IMG/VR virus record: IMGVR_UViG_3300017971_000276
Span: 1-64,000 of that record
Strand: one strand, 5' to 3'
From: a virus
DNA: 64,000 nt
The notes under the pieces are model-generated. The model was not told the DNA's origin. It saw only the letters and a program-made list of their open reading frames with translations, and did no database searches. This document shows, piece by piece, positions 51,568 to 61,791 of the stretch. The translations under genes and the position numbers were made by a program. How positions within the stretch are numbered: position 1 is the stretch's first letter; each line of letters opens with the position of its first letter.

Positions 51568-53850
51568 ATGACAATTTCAAGATCAACAATAAACGTGACC
51601 ACAAAACAAATTGTCACCCGTGAAATGAGCACAAAACCATATGTTGGTTTTGAACATTTGACTGAGACTCCAGATGGATGGCGCTTTGATATCAAAAGAT
51701 GGTGTAGCCCATTTGATCTAAGACTTCCCAGCCTCCCCCGTTTATCTGACCCTTCTACTCAAGGCATCTCTGCTTCTGAATACTTTAGGTCTGGAGTTGG
51801 TTCCGCTAGTTTAGGAGATTTGTTTGTTGAGGATTTTGAAGAAGTTTTAAGAGCAGGAGAAAGACATTGGTATCCAGAAGTCAGGCATGGCTCGTATTAT
51901 AGATATAACACAGACTATTTCTATTATGGAGACAATAGCCGAGTTCAATATATTGATCCAACAGAGAATAGGTCTGGAAGAAATTATATTGAGTTGGATA
52001 AAATGCCGGATGTTAGCTCTCCAGTTCTTGCTGCTACATTTAAGCGCAACCATTTAAAAGAATCTATTTACAAGACTAGGATTGCTCAAAGGTATCAGTT
52101 CACTGGCACTTATAGCGGAGGTATAGAATTAGATACTGTTTCTGATATAGGCAAAATTAATTGGTCAAATGTAGACATGACCAAGAAAGAATTTATTGTA
52201 GACCATACGATAGACAATCTTACAAGGCTTTGGTTTAACAGAGACTATACTGAAACCTTTGGTGTTGTGCCTGCAACATATCAAGATCTAGGGGCTTGTG
52301 AGTATATTGGACTATCAACTGGCACTCCCTATCAATTGTTCTATCTTCCATATTTCCCAGTTCTAGCAAATGATTCTTTCCATTTGTATGTCGCAACAAA
52401 TAATACTTGGGAGGAATGGACAAGAGTAGATTCTTGGTGGGAGCTTATTTCTACAGACTGGTCTTACCAAACAAGAAATAGGTATTTTTTAGATAAGGAT
52501 CTTGGCATAGTTTATTTTGGTTCTGCTGAAAACGGCGGGGTCCCTCCAATTGGCAGGCATCTTGTAGCGACTTTCAAAACAACTTTAAGAATTGAATATG
52601 AAGAGTTAAGTCGCGAAACAAAAATCATTGCAAAAGATGCTGATGTTAATCCTGTTACTCAGTCTGTAAATCAAGGGTTCGTTTGTATCTCTCATGCAGA
52701 TCTTGAGGCAGCAGGGATAACTCTATCTATTGATAAACAAAAAATCATTGGAACTTCAGATCCAGTAGAGTATGGCCCAGTTACTGTTGGCTCAGACTAT
52801 GCGATCTTAAAAGCTCATGTAACAACTTCTTCTGGATTGCCAGCAGCAAATATTGAAGTGGGATTTGAAATGAGTCCACAAGACATTGGCTATCTTGCAG
52901 GATCTAGTTCGTCTGTTGCAGCTACAGATTCTTCTGGAGATGCATATACTAATTATCAGCCTCCTTCCTCTGCAGACTCCTTAGGGTTTTATACAAAGAC
53001 AGTAAGGAATTCTACACACCCTTATTATCCTGGAGAGAGAGAAGTCATTCTTAAAGTCTCTGACCCTGGTCTCCAAGGTAAAGAAGATGAGATATATCTT
53101 TATCAAATCTTAAAAGATGATCCGATTATGGGATATGAGACAGTAGATGATTTCTTGTTGAATCTATACTATCAACAGACTCCTGTGTGGGTTCAAGATT
53201 CCACTGACTATGCTCGATGGAGTCAAGAGATGATTCAAGAATATGAATTAGAAGAATGGGTTAATTCGACAGAAGGCACCGAGATGAATGGCAGGAAGGT
53301 TGTTGTTTACCAAATTAGCGGAGCAGACAATACAGACTCTTATGCTATAAATCCTGTGACCGGGCTTGCTGGAGCAGTTGTTCCTGTTCGACCTTATTTG
53401 GTTGAACAAATTAATGATGCAACTGATCCTTACAATGGGTATTGGAGATTAATTTATCCTGCTGGGGCAATTTTAGACTGTGGTCCAACTTCTACTTATG
53501 ATGTTGGCGGATACTGGGTTGCTTCAAGTAGAGTGGTTTCATTTCAAGCACATTGTTGGAGTCCGTATTATAATAGATATATCTATAGTAATACTATAAC
53601 GGCTCGTGTTAGCTTGCCACAATATTTACTTGGCGAATACTTAAACGATCTCGGAAAAATTCCATTTGGATGGAAAGTACTTACTGATACAGACAATGTT
53701 GCAGCTGGTCTAGATGGTGCGACATTTATTACAATTAATCCACACGATGGCCCATATGAAGTCATTGACTTAGTTGGTGGAACTGGTGGAACCGGAGAAT
53801 GGGCAGACGCCCCATTTAGAACACTGAGCTTCGGCTTCACAATCCTATAG
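51568..53850 (+). CDS. Large tail protein with an Ig-like domain
   Basis: 760 residues, rich in Tyr, Trp and Asp. Residues about 410-510 look like a Big_1/invasin-type Ig-like domain: YAILKAHVTTSSGLPAANIEVGFE, then SSGDAYTNYQPPSS and EREVILKVSDPG. The C-terminal part ends in a PFGWKVLTD...IDLVGGTG region. The ATG directly follows the previous stop. Surface-exposed Ig-like domains are common on phage tails and may help weak binding to host surfaces. A baseplate or fiber-base role is likely. Confidence 0.6.
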   Translation: MTISRSTINVTTKQIVTREMSTKPYVGFEHLTETPDGWRFDIKRWCSPFDLRLPSLPRLSDPSTQGISASEYFRSGVGSASLGDLFVEDFEEVLRAGERHWYPEVRHGSYYRYNTDYFYYGDNSRVQYIDPTENRSGRNYIELDKMPDVSSPVLAATFKRNHLKESIYKTRIAQRYQFTGTYSGGIELDTVSDIGKINWSNVDMTKKEFIVDHTIDNLTRLWFNRDYTETFGVVPATYQDLGACEYIGLSTGTPYQLFYLPYFPVLANDSFHLYVATNNTWEEWTRVDSWWELISTDWSYQTRNRYFLDKDLGIVYFGSAENGGVPPIGRHLVATFKTTLRIEYEELSRETKIIAKDADVNPVTQSVNQGFVCISHADLEAAGITLSIDKQKIIGTSDPVEYGPVTVGSDYAILKAHVTTSSGLPAANIEVGFEMSPQDIGYLAGSSSSVAATDSSGDAYTNYQPPSSADSLGFYTKTVRNSTHPYYPGEREVILKVSDPGLQGKEDEIYLYQILKDDPIMGYETVDDFLLNLYYQQTPVWVQDSTDYARWSQEMIQEYELEEWVNSTEGTEMNGRKVVVYQISGADNTDSYAINPVTGLAGAVVPVRPYLVEQINDATDPYNGYWRLIYPAGAILDCGPTSTYDVGGYWVASSRVVSFQAHCWSPYYNRYIYSNTITARVSLPQYLLGEYLNDLGKIPFGWKVLTDTDNVAAGLDGATFITINPHDGPYEVIDLVGGTGGTGEWADAPFRTLSFGFTIL

Positions 53851-53858
53851 GAGTTATT

Positions 53859-56800
53859 ATGAGTAGAGACCAAATGCAAGATGTTTTCCCTATTGTCTTT
53901 GATTTCAAGAAGGGCGAGCAACCAACAGCAGAAAAGCTCTCTGGGCTTGTTAAGCATGTCGATGGTGGCTTTGGCAGGATCACTCAAGGTGTTGGAGACC
54001 CTTGGGACTACCAAGCTCATACGGGCTCTGGTGGGGCTTTTGATCTAAGTCTTGAAAACCTAGGACAGTCTAGTCTGGCTAGAATTATTGGTCCTTCAGA
54101 TTGGCTTTCTCCGTCTGCAAGTGATTGGAATCAGGCAGCAATAGGAACAGTCTCACTATCTCAAGACAGGAACCAATGGACACTAGGATTCCCTCTTGTC
54201 AAGGTCACTTCTGATATTAACGAGACTAGTCAGGTGTCTGGGAGTGTAACTCCTTTGGCATGGGGCTCTGAGATCCTTGTAACTCAGGATACAGGAAGTG
54301 TTCTTAATAATAGAGTAGCTTCTCCTTATCTTGTTGTCTCTGATGGGGATTTTTATGTTGACTTTTATAAAGGAACAATTACTTCTTATAAAGTACCAAC
54401 GAATACGATTAAGCTAGCTTTTGTTGGTATTCATATGTTTGGGCCTGGTGTCCCTTGGGGTACTCACAATGTAATCCCTACCTGGGAACAAAGTGTTTTA
54501 TGCAATGTGACAAAGACACATGATGCAGGAAGCAATAGCTATTATACTCTTACCTTGCCAACATTTAGCAATCAGACAAGGTACTCTCATCTTCCGTCTT
54601 TTGGACAAAGTACTTTTGGTTCTGGTGCAGGTAGTGATACTTCTTGGACTCTGGTTCCTGGCTCCCTTTCTACTTATCGATTGCCCGCAGCATTAACAGG
54701 AGCGAGCTTGTCTGCAGGAGACACAGTCCCTGAAGGTTATTGTTTGTTATGGCAAGGAGATGCAGATGGAAGAGTAATTCCTCAGGTAGAATTCCAATAT
54801 CTAAGTGCAACAACTATGACATTGGTAACCCCAATAGACTGGTTGAACGAGGGAGATAATTATCGTCTTATTATTTCTGGAACAAGTGCTGCCGAAGCAA
54901 TTAACTATCTGTTTCAAATCTCACGAAATAATGAGCATGTAGGGCTCACTGACAACCCTACAGTCGGGTATACAATTCCTTTATCTCATGACAATCTACA
55001 AGACAGATATACCTCTAATATTAATTCTGCTCTTACTGATGTAGACAGATGGAAGTTTAGAGAGTCTGATTATGGTACTAATTGTCACCCTCAGTATATT
55101 CATCGAGGCGGTTATATGACTGATGATGCTGATGGGAATAGTGCCAATGCCATGAGAGGCGCTTTAGCAATGGCAGGAGATATTGATGCCAACTTCTATC
55201 TTGGCACTGCTTTATATATGGGAGGACTTTATAAAACAGCCGCTTTGTCTTTTGGTGGTGGCTCAGTAGACGAAAGAGATCAATATTCTAATGCAATGAT
55301 AAGGCTAGATGGTACTTTTATAACAACAACATATGATTCTTGGTCTTCAGGGATTGCTAAGCGCACACCATTTAGTTTGAATGGGACAGGAGCCGAATCA
55401 GATGTTGGATATGATTATGTAGCTCTTGGTGCTTTGTCTGTTTATCCTTCTCTATGTGCTCCATTATATTTAAGAGGTCATTATCCAGGAGGATCTTATG
55501 ATGAAACTAAAAATGGTGCAGTTCTTGGATTTGATTTAGGTCAACGAAATGAAGCCAACTATGTCCGCTTGATGGAGAGTACACGTAGTGGCCTGAATGA
55601 TGCTATCCATCAGCCTGCAAACACAGGACAGTCTTCTACTAGTGCGTTGTCTATTATGCCTGGTTTAAGTGCGGTATCAGGCTTTAAAAGAATTTCTGAC
55701 GAGCAGGTTCGTGAGTTTAGGTTTCGTGGAGTCCCTTATGTTTCAAGTGCGACTAACACAACAGATGCTCTAGGTGGTGCAACAATCAGAGGTGCTGGCT
55801 CTAATATTCCAGAATTTGAACATCACTTTACTTCTCCTAGTATTCTTGGTGCAGACTTCCTTAATGTTTATTCAAATGCAATCTTCTTCTCTGACACAGG
55901 AGATGGCAAGACAACTTCATTTACAGACAATGGAACTGGCTGGTTAAATGGCAATTCTGGTGTTGGTACAGGATATACTCATACTCCTTCTGGACTTTAT
56001 TATATCCCTGACACAGCAACAGTAAATGGTTATTTGTCTTTCTATCAATGGGACACAGCAATTGGAAACGCAACCAATTGTTTCTCTGTTGGTCATGATC
56101 ATGGGATGTATTACCAAGGAGCTAACACACAGCTTATTCAAGGGAGTACTCCTACTAATCGATTAGCACATAAAGTATTATTAGATCTTACTACTTCAAA
56201 GTGTAGCCTATGGAGTCTTGGAAGTTCTAGCTCTTCTTTGTATATTGGTACAAGCGATACTGATGATACGACTGGCTGGCTAGCTAACATGGCTAATATA
56301 GCTGCTGGCAATTCTGTAAATGTATTATCTCATGGTGGAGGGATTTCTCTAAGCGCAATGACAGAGACAGGCGGTTCTAGTAGAGACATCTATATTAGAA
56401 CCTTCCATGCTAATGCAGCTGATACTTCTGGCAATGTTAACATTAGCAGTGAGGATTCAGATGTTATTGTTAATGCTGGCGATGCGATAGCCATGACATC
56501 AACAACAACAATGGCAATTGGCGCAGGCACTACAACAAATATTTATGGCAATGGTAATATTTCTTTAACTTCTGGATCTGGAGCAGATATCTTATTTGAT
56601 TCTGGAGAAGATATTGTTTCTACTCCTGTTGGTGAATTTAGAGTTGGGGATTCTGCTTTAAGTGGCAGCAATACAACAACTAGCATTAACCTTTATGCAA
56701 GAACCGGAGCGAATATCTTAACTGGACATTCTGCTATCTCTAGTGCAGATATTACTATCTCTGGGTATGGAGACATTCTCCTATATTCTAGGCATAGCTC

Positions 56801-57242
56801 TAATGACATAGAAGCGAGAAGTTATCATGATGTTATACTCTCTCCTAGTTATACTGACGTGACTGGTGCTGGAGGAGATCTGATTTTTAATAATCTTGTC
56901 GTTGGTACTGCTTCTGCTACTTTAACAATTGCTGCAAGTGGAGAAGTAAGAAGAACTTCTTCTTCTAGAATAACAAAACAAAACATAAGTAGTTTAGAAA
57001 ATGCCGATTGGATTTATGACTTAAATCCTGTTTCTTTTGAATTTAAAAACGATCCTTCTCAGCCCCATTATGGCTTCATAGCAGATGAAGTACATCGTGC
57101 AAATCCTATTGCTGCCTATATGCCAGCAGAAGAAAAAGATCAAAATGTTTTTTATAACTCTATTTTTTCTGCTTTAGTAAAAGCAGTTCAAGATCAAAAG
57201 AAAGAAATCGAAGATCTAAAATCCCAATTAGAGAGTAAATAA
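53859..57242 (+). CDS. Tail fiber with C-terminal S74 intramolecular chaperone
   Basis: 1127 residues. The N-terminal part (about 1-280) is a probable attachment region with beta domains; the long middle is beta-helix-like with Gly/Ser/Thr repeats (about 750-1010). The last about 95 residues form a Peptidase_S74 chaperone: S1035 and K1040 in the SSSRITKQNI region, then LNPVSFEFKN, GFIADEV and a terminal coiled coil (QDQKKEIEDLKSQLE). In this family the chaperone trimerises, folds the fiber and then cleaves itself off. AGGAG precedes the start. Likely receptor-binding fiber. Confidence 0.75.
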   Translation: MSRDQMQDVFPIVFDFKKGEQPTAEKLSGLVKHVDGGFGRITQGVGDPWDYQAHTGSGGAFDLSLENLGQSSLARIIGPSDWLSPSASDWNQAAIGTVSLSQDRNQWTLGFPLVKVTSDINETSQVSGSVTPLAWGSEILVTQDTGSVLNNRVASPYLVVSDGDFYVDFYKGTITSYKVPTNTIKLAFVGIHMFGPGVPWGTHNVIPTWEQSVLCNVTKTHDAGSNSYYTLTLPTFSNQTRYSHLPSFGQSTFGSGAGSDTSWTLVPGSLSTYRLPAALTGASLSAGDTVPEGYCLLWQGDADGRVIPQVEFQYLSATTMTLVTPIDWLNEGDNYRLIISGTSAAEAINYLFQISRNNEHVGLTDNPTVGYTIPLSHDNLQDRYTSNINSALTDVDRWKFRESDYGTNCHPQYIHRGGYMTDDADGNSANAMRGALAMAGDIDANFYLGTALYMGGLYKTAALSFGGGSVDERDQYSNAMIRLDGTFITTTYDSWSSGIAKRTPFSLNGTGAESDVGYDYVALGALSVYPSLCAPLYLRGHYPGGSYDETKNGAVLGFDLGQRNEANYVRLMESTRSGLNDAIHQPANTGQSSTSALSIMPGLSAVSGFKRISDEQVREFRFRGVPYVSSATNTTDALGGATIRGAGSNIPEFEHHFTSPSILGADFLNVYSNAIFFSDTGDGKTTSFTDNGTGWLNGNSGVGTGYTHTPSGLYYIPDTATVNGYLSFYQWDTAIGNATNCFSVGHDHGMYYQGANTQLIQGSTPTNRLAHKVLLDLTTSKCSLWSLGSSSSSLYIGTSDTDDTTGWLANMANIAAGNSVNVLSHGGGISLSAMTETGGSSRDIYIRTFHANAADTSGNVNISSEDSDVIVNAGDAIAMTSTTTMAIGAGTTTNIYGNGNISLTSGSGADILFDSGEDIVSTPVGEFRVGDSALSGSNTTTSINLYARTGANILTGHSAISSADITISGYGDILLYSRHSSNDIEARSYHDVILSPSYTDVTGAGGDLIFNNLVVGTASATLTIAASGEVRRTSSSRITKQNISSLENADWIYDLNPVSFEFKNDPSQPHYGFIADEVHRANPIAAYMPAEEKDQNVFYNSIFSALVKAVQDQKKEIEDLKSQLESK

Positions 57243-59800
57243 TGACTACAGTTACAGCTAGTTTTCAGTTCCGTTTAACAGGAGTCACCAGTGATCCTTT
57301 TGATACGCGAACTAGACAAAATGTAAAAAAGCAATACGCAAAGATTGTATATCTAGAGGAACCTCCTTCAGATGCAGTCAGGTTATCTTATGTTGGCTCG
57401 AAGGAGATAACTCCTAAAGATAATTTGTTTATTGGAGATAGATCTGATGCTTTGTATGCAAATTCAAAAACAAGCACTACAGAAGAATTTATTTCTACTT
57501 CTGATAGCGGGACAGAAGATGTTGCTAGTATAAACTTTCTAGTCACACAAGAATTCGTAGAAGCAGCATCTGGATATATACCATTATATTACAAGCACAA
57601 CATAACTTCTGTCGTAATTCCAGAATCTATTAAAGTATTTGATCAAAACTACAATCTGGTTAAAACTGACAAGTGGAAACTAGTTGCAGAACATGATTAT
57701 GACGAGGATACTGGAGTAAAGCTTACAACGATAAGTCAATATAATTTATTTAACTCTTTAGAAAACTCTTTTAATTCTTCTAATGGTAGTTATGTCGTGT
57801 ATTTTGTTCAGTATACATATGTGTCTGGTTCCTCTGAAATCACAGTCACAGAGATTCTGAATAATGAGAAAGCATATAAGCCAGCAGTAGCAGAAGACTT
57901 TTGGCATCTTACTCCTGGCCAATTAAAACCTTGGGTCTATGCTTATTATCGTGATGACTATTCTGTTACCTTTCCTACAATTAGTAAATTTGCAATTAGG
58001 TATTTAGAGTCAGAAAGAGTATCTGTTAAGCATCCTGTTGACCTGACGGACACAGAGCCTTGGTTCCCAAGGATTACAAATGGTTCTTTTACTCATGGTT
58101 ATGCAGGAGATGTTTCTACCTACAGCATCCCAGAATTTGAGAATCAAGCTTTTAGTCCATTGGAGCCATATAAAATTGCTGCTCGTAAGCTTTGTCAGAA
58201 GATTGACAAACGTCTTTTAAAGCTGCCCCATGAAGAGATTCAGACTGGTTCTACTTTTAATAGTATTTCAATTGTCTTTGAGAAAGATGATACTGCTGAA
58301 TACGCTATAACAACGGACTCTACTTTAGATGGGACTCCGTATTTTGACTTTGATGGTCATAGAGTTCTAGATTCTGATGGAGAAGAAATTACTTGGTCCA
58401 CTAGCAATCTGCTTAGTTTTGATCGTCGCTCAGGAATAGTATATGTAGGATTTGATATCTCTGACTCTCATGATATCTATGCTACTTATCCTTATGAAGA
58501 AAAATATTATACTTTTACTAGTATGATGATGAATCCTATCTTTGATAGTAATGTTCATAAAGAGACAAGAATTATCTATCTTGTTCCTAAGAACAGTGCG
58601 AATGAGAATTCTGCTACACAAACAGCATCCATCATGTGGTTAAAAGCTTCCCGTGCAGATGTCATATTGAGCACTAATCAAGATGGGACATACGGTAATG
58701 AAAATGTAAACTTTGATGCTCGATTAAACAATACTGATGGATATGTTATCAATGGTATTTTGGGAATGCATTATTCTTGGGAGGCATCAACTATTGCCCA
58801 AGCACAATCTCCAGCTACTGTCGTTGAAATTCTTCCAGGACAACCTGTATATGTTCAATCAACAGAAACATTTCCTAAAGAAGGCTGGCTTCGAGCACAA
58901 GATGTCGCAGGTCATTATAGATATTTTAAATATTCTAGCAAATCAGACACCTACTTTACTTTGTCTACAAGCTCTACAGAAGTACCTACAAATGGTCTAA
59001 TTAATATTCCTGACGGGAATACTATTGAGCTTGTAAACTTTGTGCAGGAGCGCTCTACCCTCTCTGAGAGGACTTCTGCTAGTGAGGTTGCTGCGTATGG
59101 TGGAACTGGAGTTCCTTCTGTTTATTCTCAGTATTTTGTTTTAGCGGAGATGTCTGTAAATCCTCCTCACAGTAAAGAAGGATTAACAGTTATTGATGTA
59201 AGAGAAGATGGTGGGGGAATTGATGAAGATAAATATGACGAGGCTAAAGCTATAAATCCACAAGTACAATGGATGAATGACTATGAATCTTTTGATGGTC
59301 AAGTTTATCCATCTAATGCCGTTATTGTAGTTAAGCTTCCTAAGACTACGTTAGATGATTTTAGTCTTGATAACTTAAGAGAAATAATCAGCGAGAAAGT
59401 TCCTTATGGAATTTATCCATTGATTAGATTTTATGGCTATGAACCAAGGGTTATCAGTATCCTTCCTACTTCAACTGTTGGCGCAATTGAGGTAAAATGG
59501 GAGAAGGAAGGTTCTGAGTTTGTTTATGATATCTGGTATGCTCATAATGAAAGCGGCCCATGGACAAAAGCAAATAGTTATTTGCTAACTGATGGCACAG
59601 GTTCATATAATAGTTTTACAATAGAGGGACTCACTGACGAATCCCCATATCTTGTTAAGATAACAATGCAAGATAGATACTACTCATGGTGGTATGGTTA
59701 TAATGGCTACAATAGTATTGCAGGTGGCCTTGGTCTTGATGAGACTGCTCCAACACCATCATTTGGAAATGTTGCTAATTTCCAGTTTAGAGTTCTGTAG
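57242..59800 (+). CDS. Large tail protein with C-terminal fibronectin-III-like domain
   Basis: 852 residues, starting in a TAATG overlap with the fiber gene. Mostly beta, with many Tyr/Ser/Asp. Residues about 735-825 look like a fibronectin type III domain (VISILPTSTVGAIEVKWEKE, DIWYAHNESGPWTKA, FTIEGLTDESPYLVKITMQD). A short motif at the N-terminus (SFQFRLTG) recurs at the extreme C-terminus (NFQFRVL). Such domains often bind surface sugars or act as spacers. Probably a fiber or baseplate-appendage component. Confidence 0.6.
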   Translation: MTTVTASFQFRLTGVTSDPFDTRTRQNVKKQYAKIVYLEEPPSDAVRLSYVGSKEITPKDNLFIGDRSDALYANSKTSTTEEFISTSDSGTEDVASINFLVTQEFVEAASGYIPLYYKHNITSVVIPESIKVFDQNYNLVKTDKWKLVAEHDYDEDTGVKLTTISQYNLFNSLENSFNSSNGSYVVYFVQYTYVSGSSEITVTEILNNEKAYKPAVAEDFWHLTPGQLKPWVYAYYRDDYSVTFPTISKFAIRYLESERVSVKHPVDLTDTEPWFPRITNGSFTHGYAGDVSTYSIPEFENQAFSPLEPYKIAARKLCQKIDKRLLKLPHEEIQTGSTFNSISIVFEKDDTAEYAITTDSTLDGTPYFDFDGHRVLDSDGEEITWSTSNLLSFDRRSGIVYVGFDISDSHDIYATYPYEEKYYTFTSMMMNPIFDSNVHKETRIIYLVPKNSANENSATQTASIMWLKASRADVILSTNQDGTYGNENVNFDARLNNTDGYVINGILGMHYSWEASTIAQAQSPATVVEILPGQPVYVQSTETFPKEGWLRAQDVAGHYRYFKYSSKSDTYFTLSTSSTEVPTNGLINIPDGNTIELVNFVQERSTLSERTSASEVAAYGGTGVPSVYSQYFVLAEMSVNPPHSKEGLTVIDVREDGGGIDEDKYDEAKAINPQVQWMNDYESFDGQVYPSNAVIVVKLPKTTLDDFSLDNLREIISEKVPYGIYPLIRFYGYEPRVISILPTSTVGAIEVKWEKEGSEFVYDIWYAHNESGPWTKANSYLLTDGTGSYNSFTIEGLTDESPYLVKITMQDRYYSWWYGYNGYNSIAGGLGLDETAPTPSFGNVANFQFRVL

Positions 59801-59808
59801 GAGGAACA

Positions 59809-60333
59809 ATGACTGTCAACCTAACATTATCAGAAACTTCAGGTGGCTATTCTTTGGCAGATACTACAGATTTAGGATCTGTTACTCCTGGGAATGCAGT
59901 AGGTCATCAAGATGTTTTTATTTCTCATGATGCAGAAGTTAATCCAATTACAACTTGCACTCTTTATCTTGTTAGGTATGCAGGGAGTAATTATCTTGGC
60001 ACTGATGCTGATGCTGATTTTACTCAAATTATGGGATGGGGAGATGCTGCAACTGGAGGAGTGGAGCTAAGCATGACTCCTGATTCACCCTGGACTACAG
60101 GCAATAAGTTTGCTGCTGGATGGAGCTATTTTAAAAATGGTGCAGGAGATATTAATAGCCAAATTCCATTAGACAAAGACTCTATTGTTGTTGGTACAGT
60201 GCCTGTAAGTGATGGAGAAATTCCTGTTGCAGGAGAGGCTCATATCCAAATTGATATTGATGTTCCCGCTTCTCCTGGGTCTTCTGGTTATAAGGCTTTT
60301 TCATTAGTCTTTGCATATTCGGCGACATCATAA
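59809..60333 (+). CDS. Small beta-sandwich virion protein
   Basis: 174 residues of mostly beta strands (TVNLTLSETSGGYSLADTTD, HQDVFISHDA, TCTLYLVRYAGSNYLG, HIQIDIDVPASPGSSGYK, FSLVFAYSATS), with no cysteine cluster. It looks like a jelly-roll or Ig-like module of a tail appendage, comparable in style to the protein at 10018. AGGAGG precedes the start. Its stop overlaps the ATG of a 26-codon frame (TAATG). Confidence 0.55.
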   Translation: MTVNLTLSETSGGYSLADTTDLGSVTPGNAVGHQDVFISHDAEVNPITTCTLYLVRYAGSNYLGTDADADFTQIMGWGDAATGGVELSMTPDSPWTTGNKFAAGWSYFKNGAGDINSQIPLDKDSIVVGTVPVSDGEIPVAGEAHIQIDIDVPASPGSSGYKAFSLVFAYSATS

Positions 60334-60413
60334 TGGCTACTAATACTAAAAACAAAAAGTCTCCAGGAACACTTCCGTCTCCAAGCCATGAAGTTTTGCC
60401 TACTCAGTCTTAA
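60333..60413 (+). CDS. Very small basic peptide (26 residues)
   Basis: An ATG inside the TAATG overlap opens a 26-codon frame encoding MATNTKNKKSPGTLPSPSHE... ending in TQS. The TAATG coupling is the same as at many real junctions in this window, which supports translation. The length and low complexity give no functional clue, and it may be a chance frame or a remnant of a longer gene. Confidence 0.3.
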   Translation: MATNTKNKKSPGTLPSPSHEVLPTQS

Positions 60414-60429
60414 AAATATCTTATAACAC

Positions 60430-60457
60430 TTGCGCTTTTTGGCTTCATGTGTAATAT
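60430..60457 (+). promoter_or_regulatory. Possible promoter before the DUF1617-like gene
   Basis: TTGCGC (60430-60435) and TAATAT (60452-60457) are spaced 16 bases apart in one of the few gaps of the window, 45 bases before the start at 60502. Both hexamers are imperfect. Confidence 0.3.
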
Positions 60458-60501
60458 TTAAGTTTGAAATTATCACGTTAAATCAACAACAGGAGTAACT
60501 A

Positions 60502-60987
60502 ATGAAATTTACAAGAGAAAATCTAATCAAAGTTTGGCATGCTCTTACAGTTCTCTCTACCGAAAAAACATCTGCTAAGGGAGCCTATGCTATTGCAAAG
60601 AACAAACGTCTTGCTGAGACAGAGGTTAAGTCAATTGAGGATGCTCAGAAGAATCAAAAAGAGCCAGAAGGTCTTATCGATTTTGAGAATGCTCGAATCA
60701 ATCTTTGTAACGAACTTTGTGATAAGGACGAAGAGACTGGGGCTCCGGTCCTGAATGGGAAAAACTTCTCCATGAGCGAGAATGCAGAAGAATTTAACAA
60801 GCGTCTTACGGAACTTAGATTTGAACACAAAGAAGCTCTAGATGCTCAAGAGAAAATCATTAAAGATTTTGAAGACTTTGTAAAAGAGGAAGTTGAAATC
60901 GCATTCCACGAAATTAAAGTAGATCAGCTTCCCGATAGTGTAACTGCTGAACAAATTGGAGCTCTCGGCGATATTGTCGTCGAATAA
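60502..60987 (+). CDS. DUF1617-like protein
   Basis: 161 residues, nearly all helical with heptad stretches. The N-terminal pattern (helix LIKVWHALTVLS, then AKGAYAIAKNKRLAETEV) and the later helix KEALDAQEKIIKDFEDF resemble DUF1617 phage proteins, of unknown function and usually located near tail fiber or lysis genes. CAGGAGT precedes the start. An assembly or regulatory accessory role is possible. Confidence 0.5.
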   Translation: MKFTRENLIKVWHALTVLSTEKTSAKGAYAIAKNKRLAETEVKSIEDAQKNQKEPEGLIDFENARINLCNELCDKDEETGAPVLNGKNFSMSENAEEFNKRLTELRFEHKEALDAQEKIIKDFEDFVKEEVEIAFHEIKVDQLPDSVTAEQIGALGDIVVE

Positions 60988-61000
60988 GGAGTGAGAAAAA

Positions 61001-61315
61001 ATGAAATTGGAAGTAACTCGTATCTATAAGAATTCAGCAACTGATATTATTAGAGTAGATACAATTTACATGCAACCGACAACAAACCAATTAACTTCTG
61101 GTGTTAACGCAAGGACTTTCTATAGAGATTTGTCTACATCAAAATTGCATGAGCCAGCAGATAGGGTCGTTGCTTCTATTCAACTTATTACTTCTGCAGA
61201 TACTGTTGAGACTGCGACTGGTAATTATCTTACTGCCACATGGACAGGAAGAAATGCGGGGGTCCCTATTCTCTGTGACATGTCTGATCTACCTCGTGTT
61301 GGCAACACCGTTTAG
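61001..61315 (+). CDS. Small hypothetical virion protein
   Basis: 104 residues, mostly beta strands (MKLEVTRIYKNSATDIIRVD, RVVASIQLITSADTVE, YLTATWTGRNAGVP). No family is recognised. It follows the DUF1617-like gene by 13 bases with AAGGAGT as ribosome site and precedes the next small gene by 11 bases. Probably part of the tail appendage group because of its neighbours. Confidence 0.5.
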   Translation: MKLEVTRIYKNSATDIIRVDTIYMQPTTNQLTSGVNARTFYRDLSTSKLHEPADRVVASIQLITSADTVETATGNYLTATWTGRNAGVPILCDMSDLPRVGNTV

Positions 61316-61326
61316 GATATTCTAAT

Positions 61327-61791
61327 ATGGGAGCCTGGATAAAATTCTTCAAGGACGGACCGTCCGAACATGGCTCTGATATCGATATCGCTAAAGGCAG
61401 AGCTTCTTGGTCACGCGGACGTCTAGATAGCATTACAGCTGTCCAATTGTTTGACAATACAGTTTGTCTAGATGTTCGTGTGCCAAATACATCTTGGCAC
61501 CAGTATGATAGGTATTTAGCTTTCCTTGGTGATTTTGGCGAGAATGCTTCTTCTCGTTCTGCTCGTGTTGTCCAAGCAGAAATAAAGCATCATCATGTCG
61601 GCCAGTCAGTTCGTTATATGAGAGTCAATAACACATCCTTTATAAACATGGACAACTCTCAAACAGGGAAAATAATTTCTTCAGAAGATGTTGGATTGTG
61701 GATTACTGGATATATCCTTAGCAATGGGAAAACAGGGCTAGAGTTTTGTAGGAGAGGAGCCTTTAATGGCGACAAGCAAATACTTAAATAG
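61327..61791 (+). CDS. Small hypothetical protein
   Basis: 154 residues. The opening pattern (GAWIKFFKDGPSEHGSD, then GRASWSRGRLDSITAVQLFD) recalls small beta proteins in other large phages that begin with a W-x2-F/Y-x-DG motif, but no named family was identified. The rest is beta with a GLWITGYIL strand near residues 130-140. The gene overlaps the next start by 26 bases. Its function is unknown. Confidence 0.5.
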   Translation: MGAWIKFFKDGPSEHGSDIDIAKGRASWSRGRLDSITAVQLFDNTVCLDVRVPNTSWHQYDRYLAFLGDFGENASSRSARVVQAEIKHHHVGQSVRYMRVNNTSFINMDNSQTGKIISSEDVGLWITGYILSNGKTGLEFCRRGAFNGDKQILK

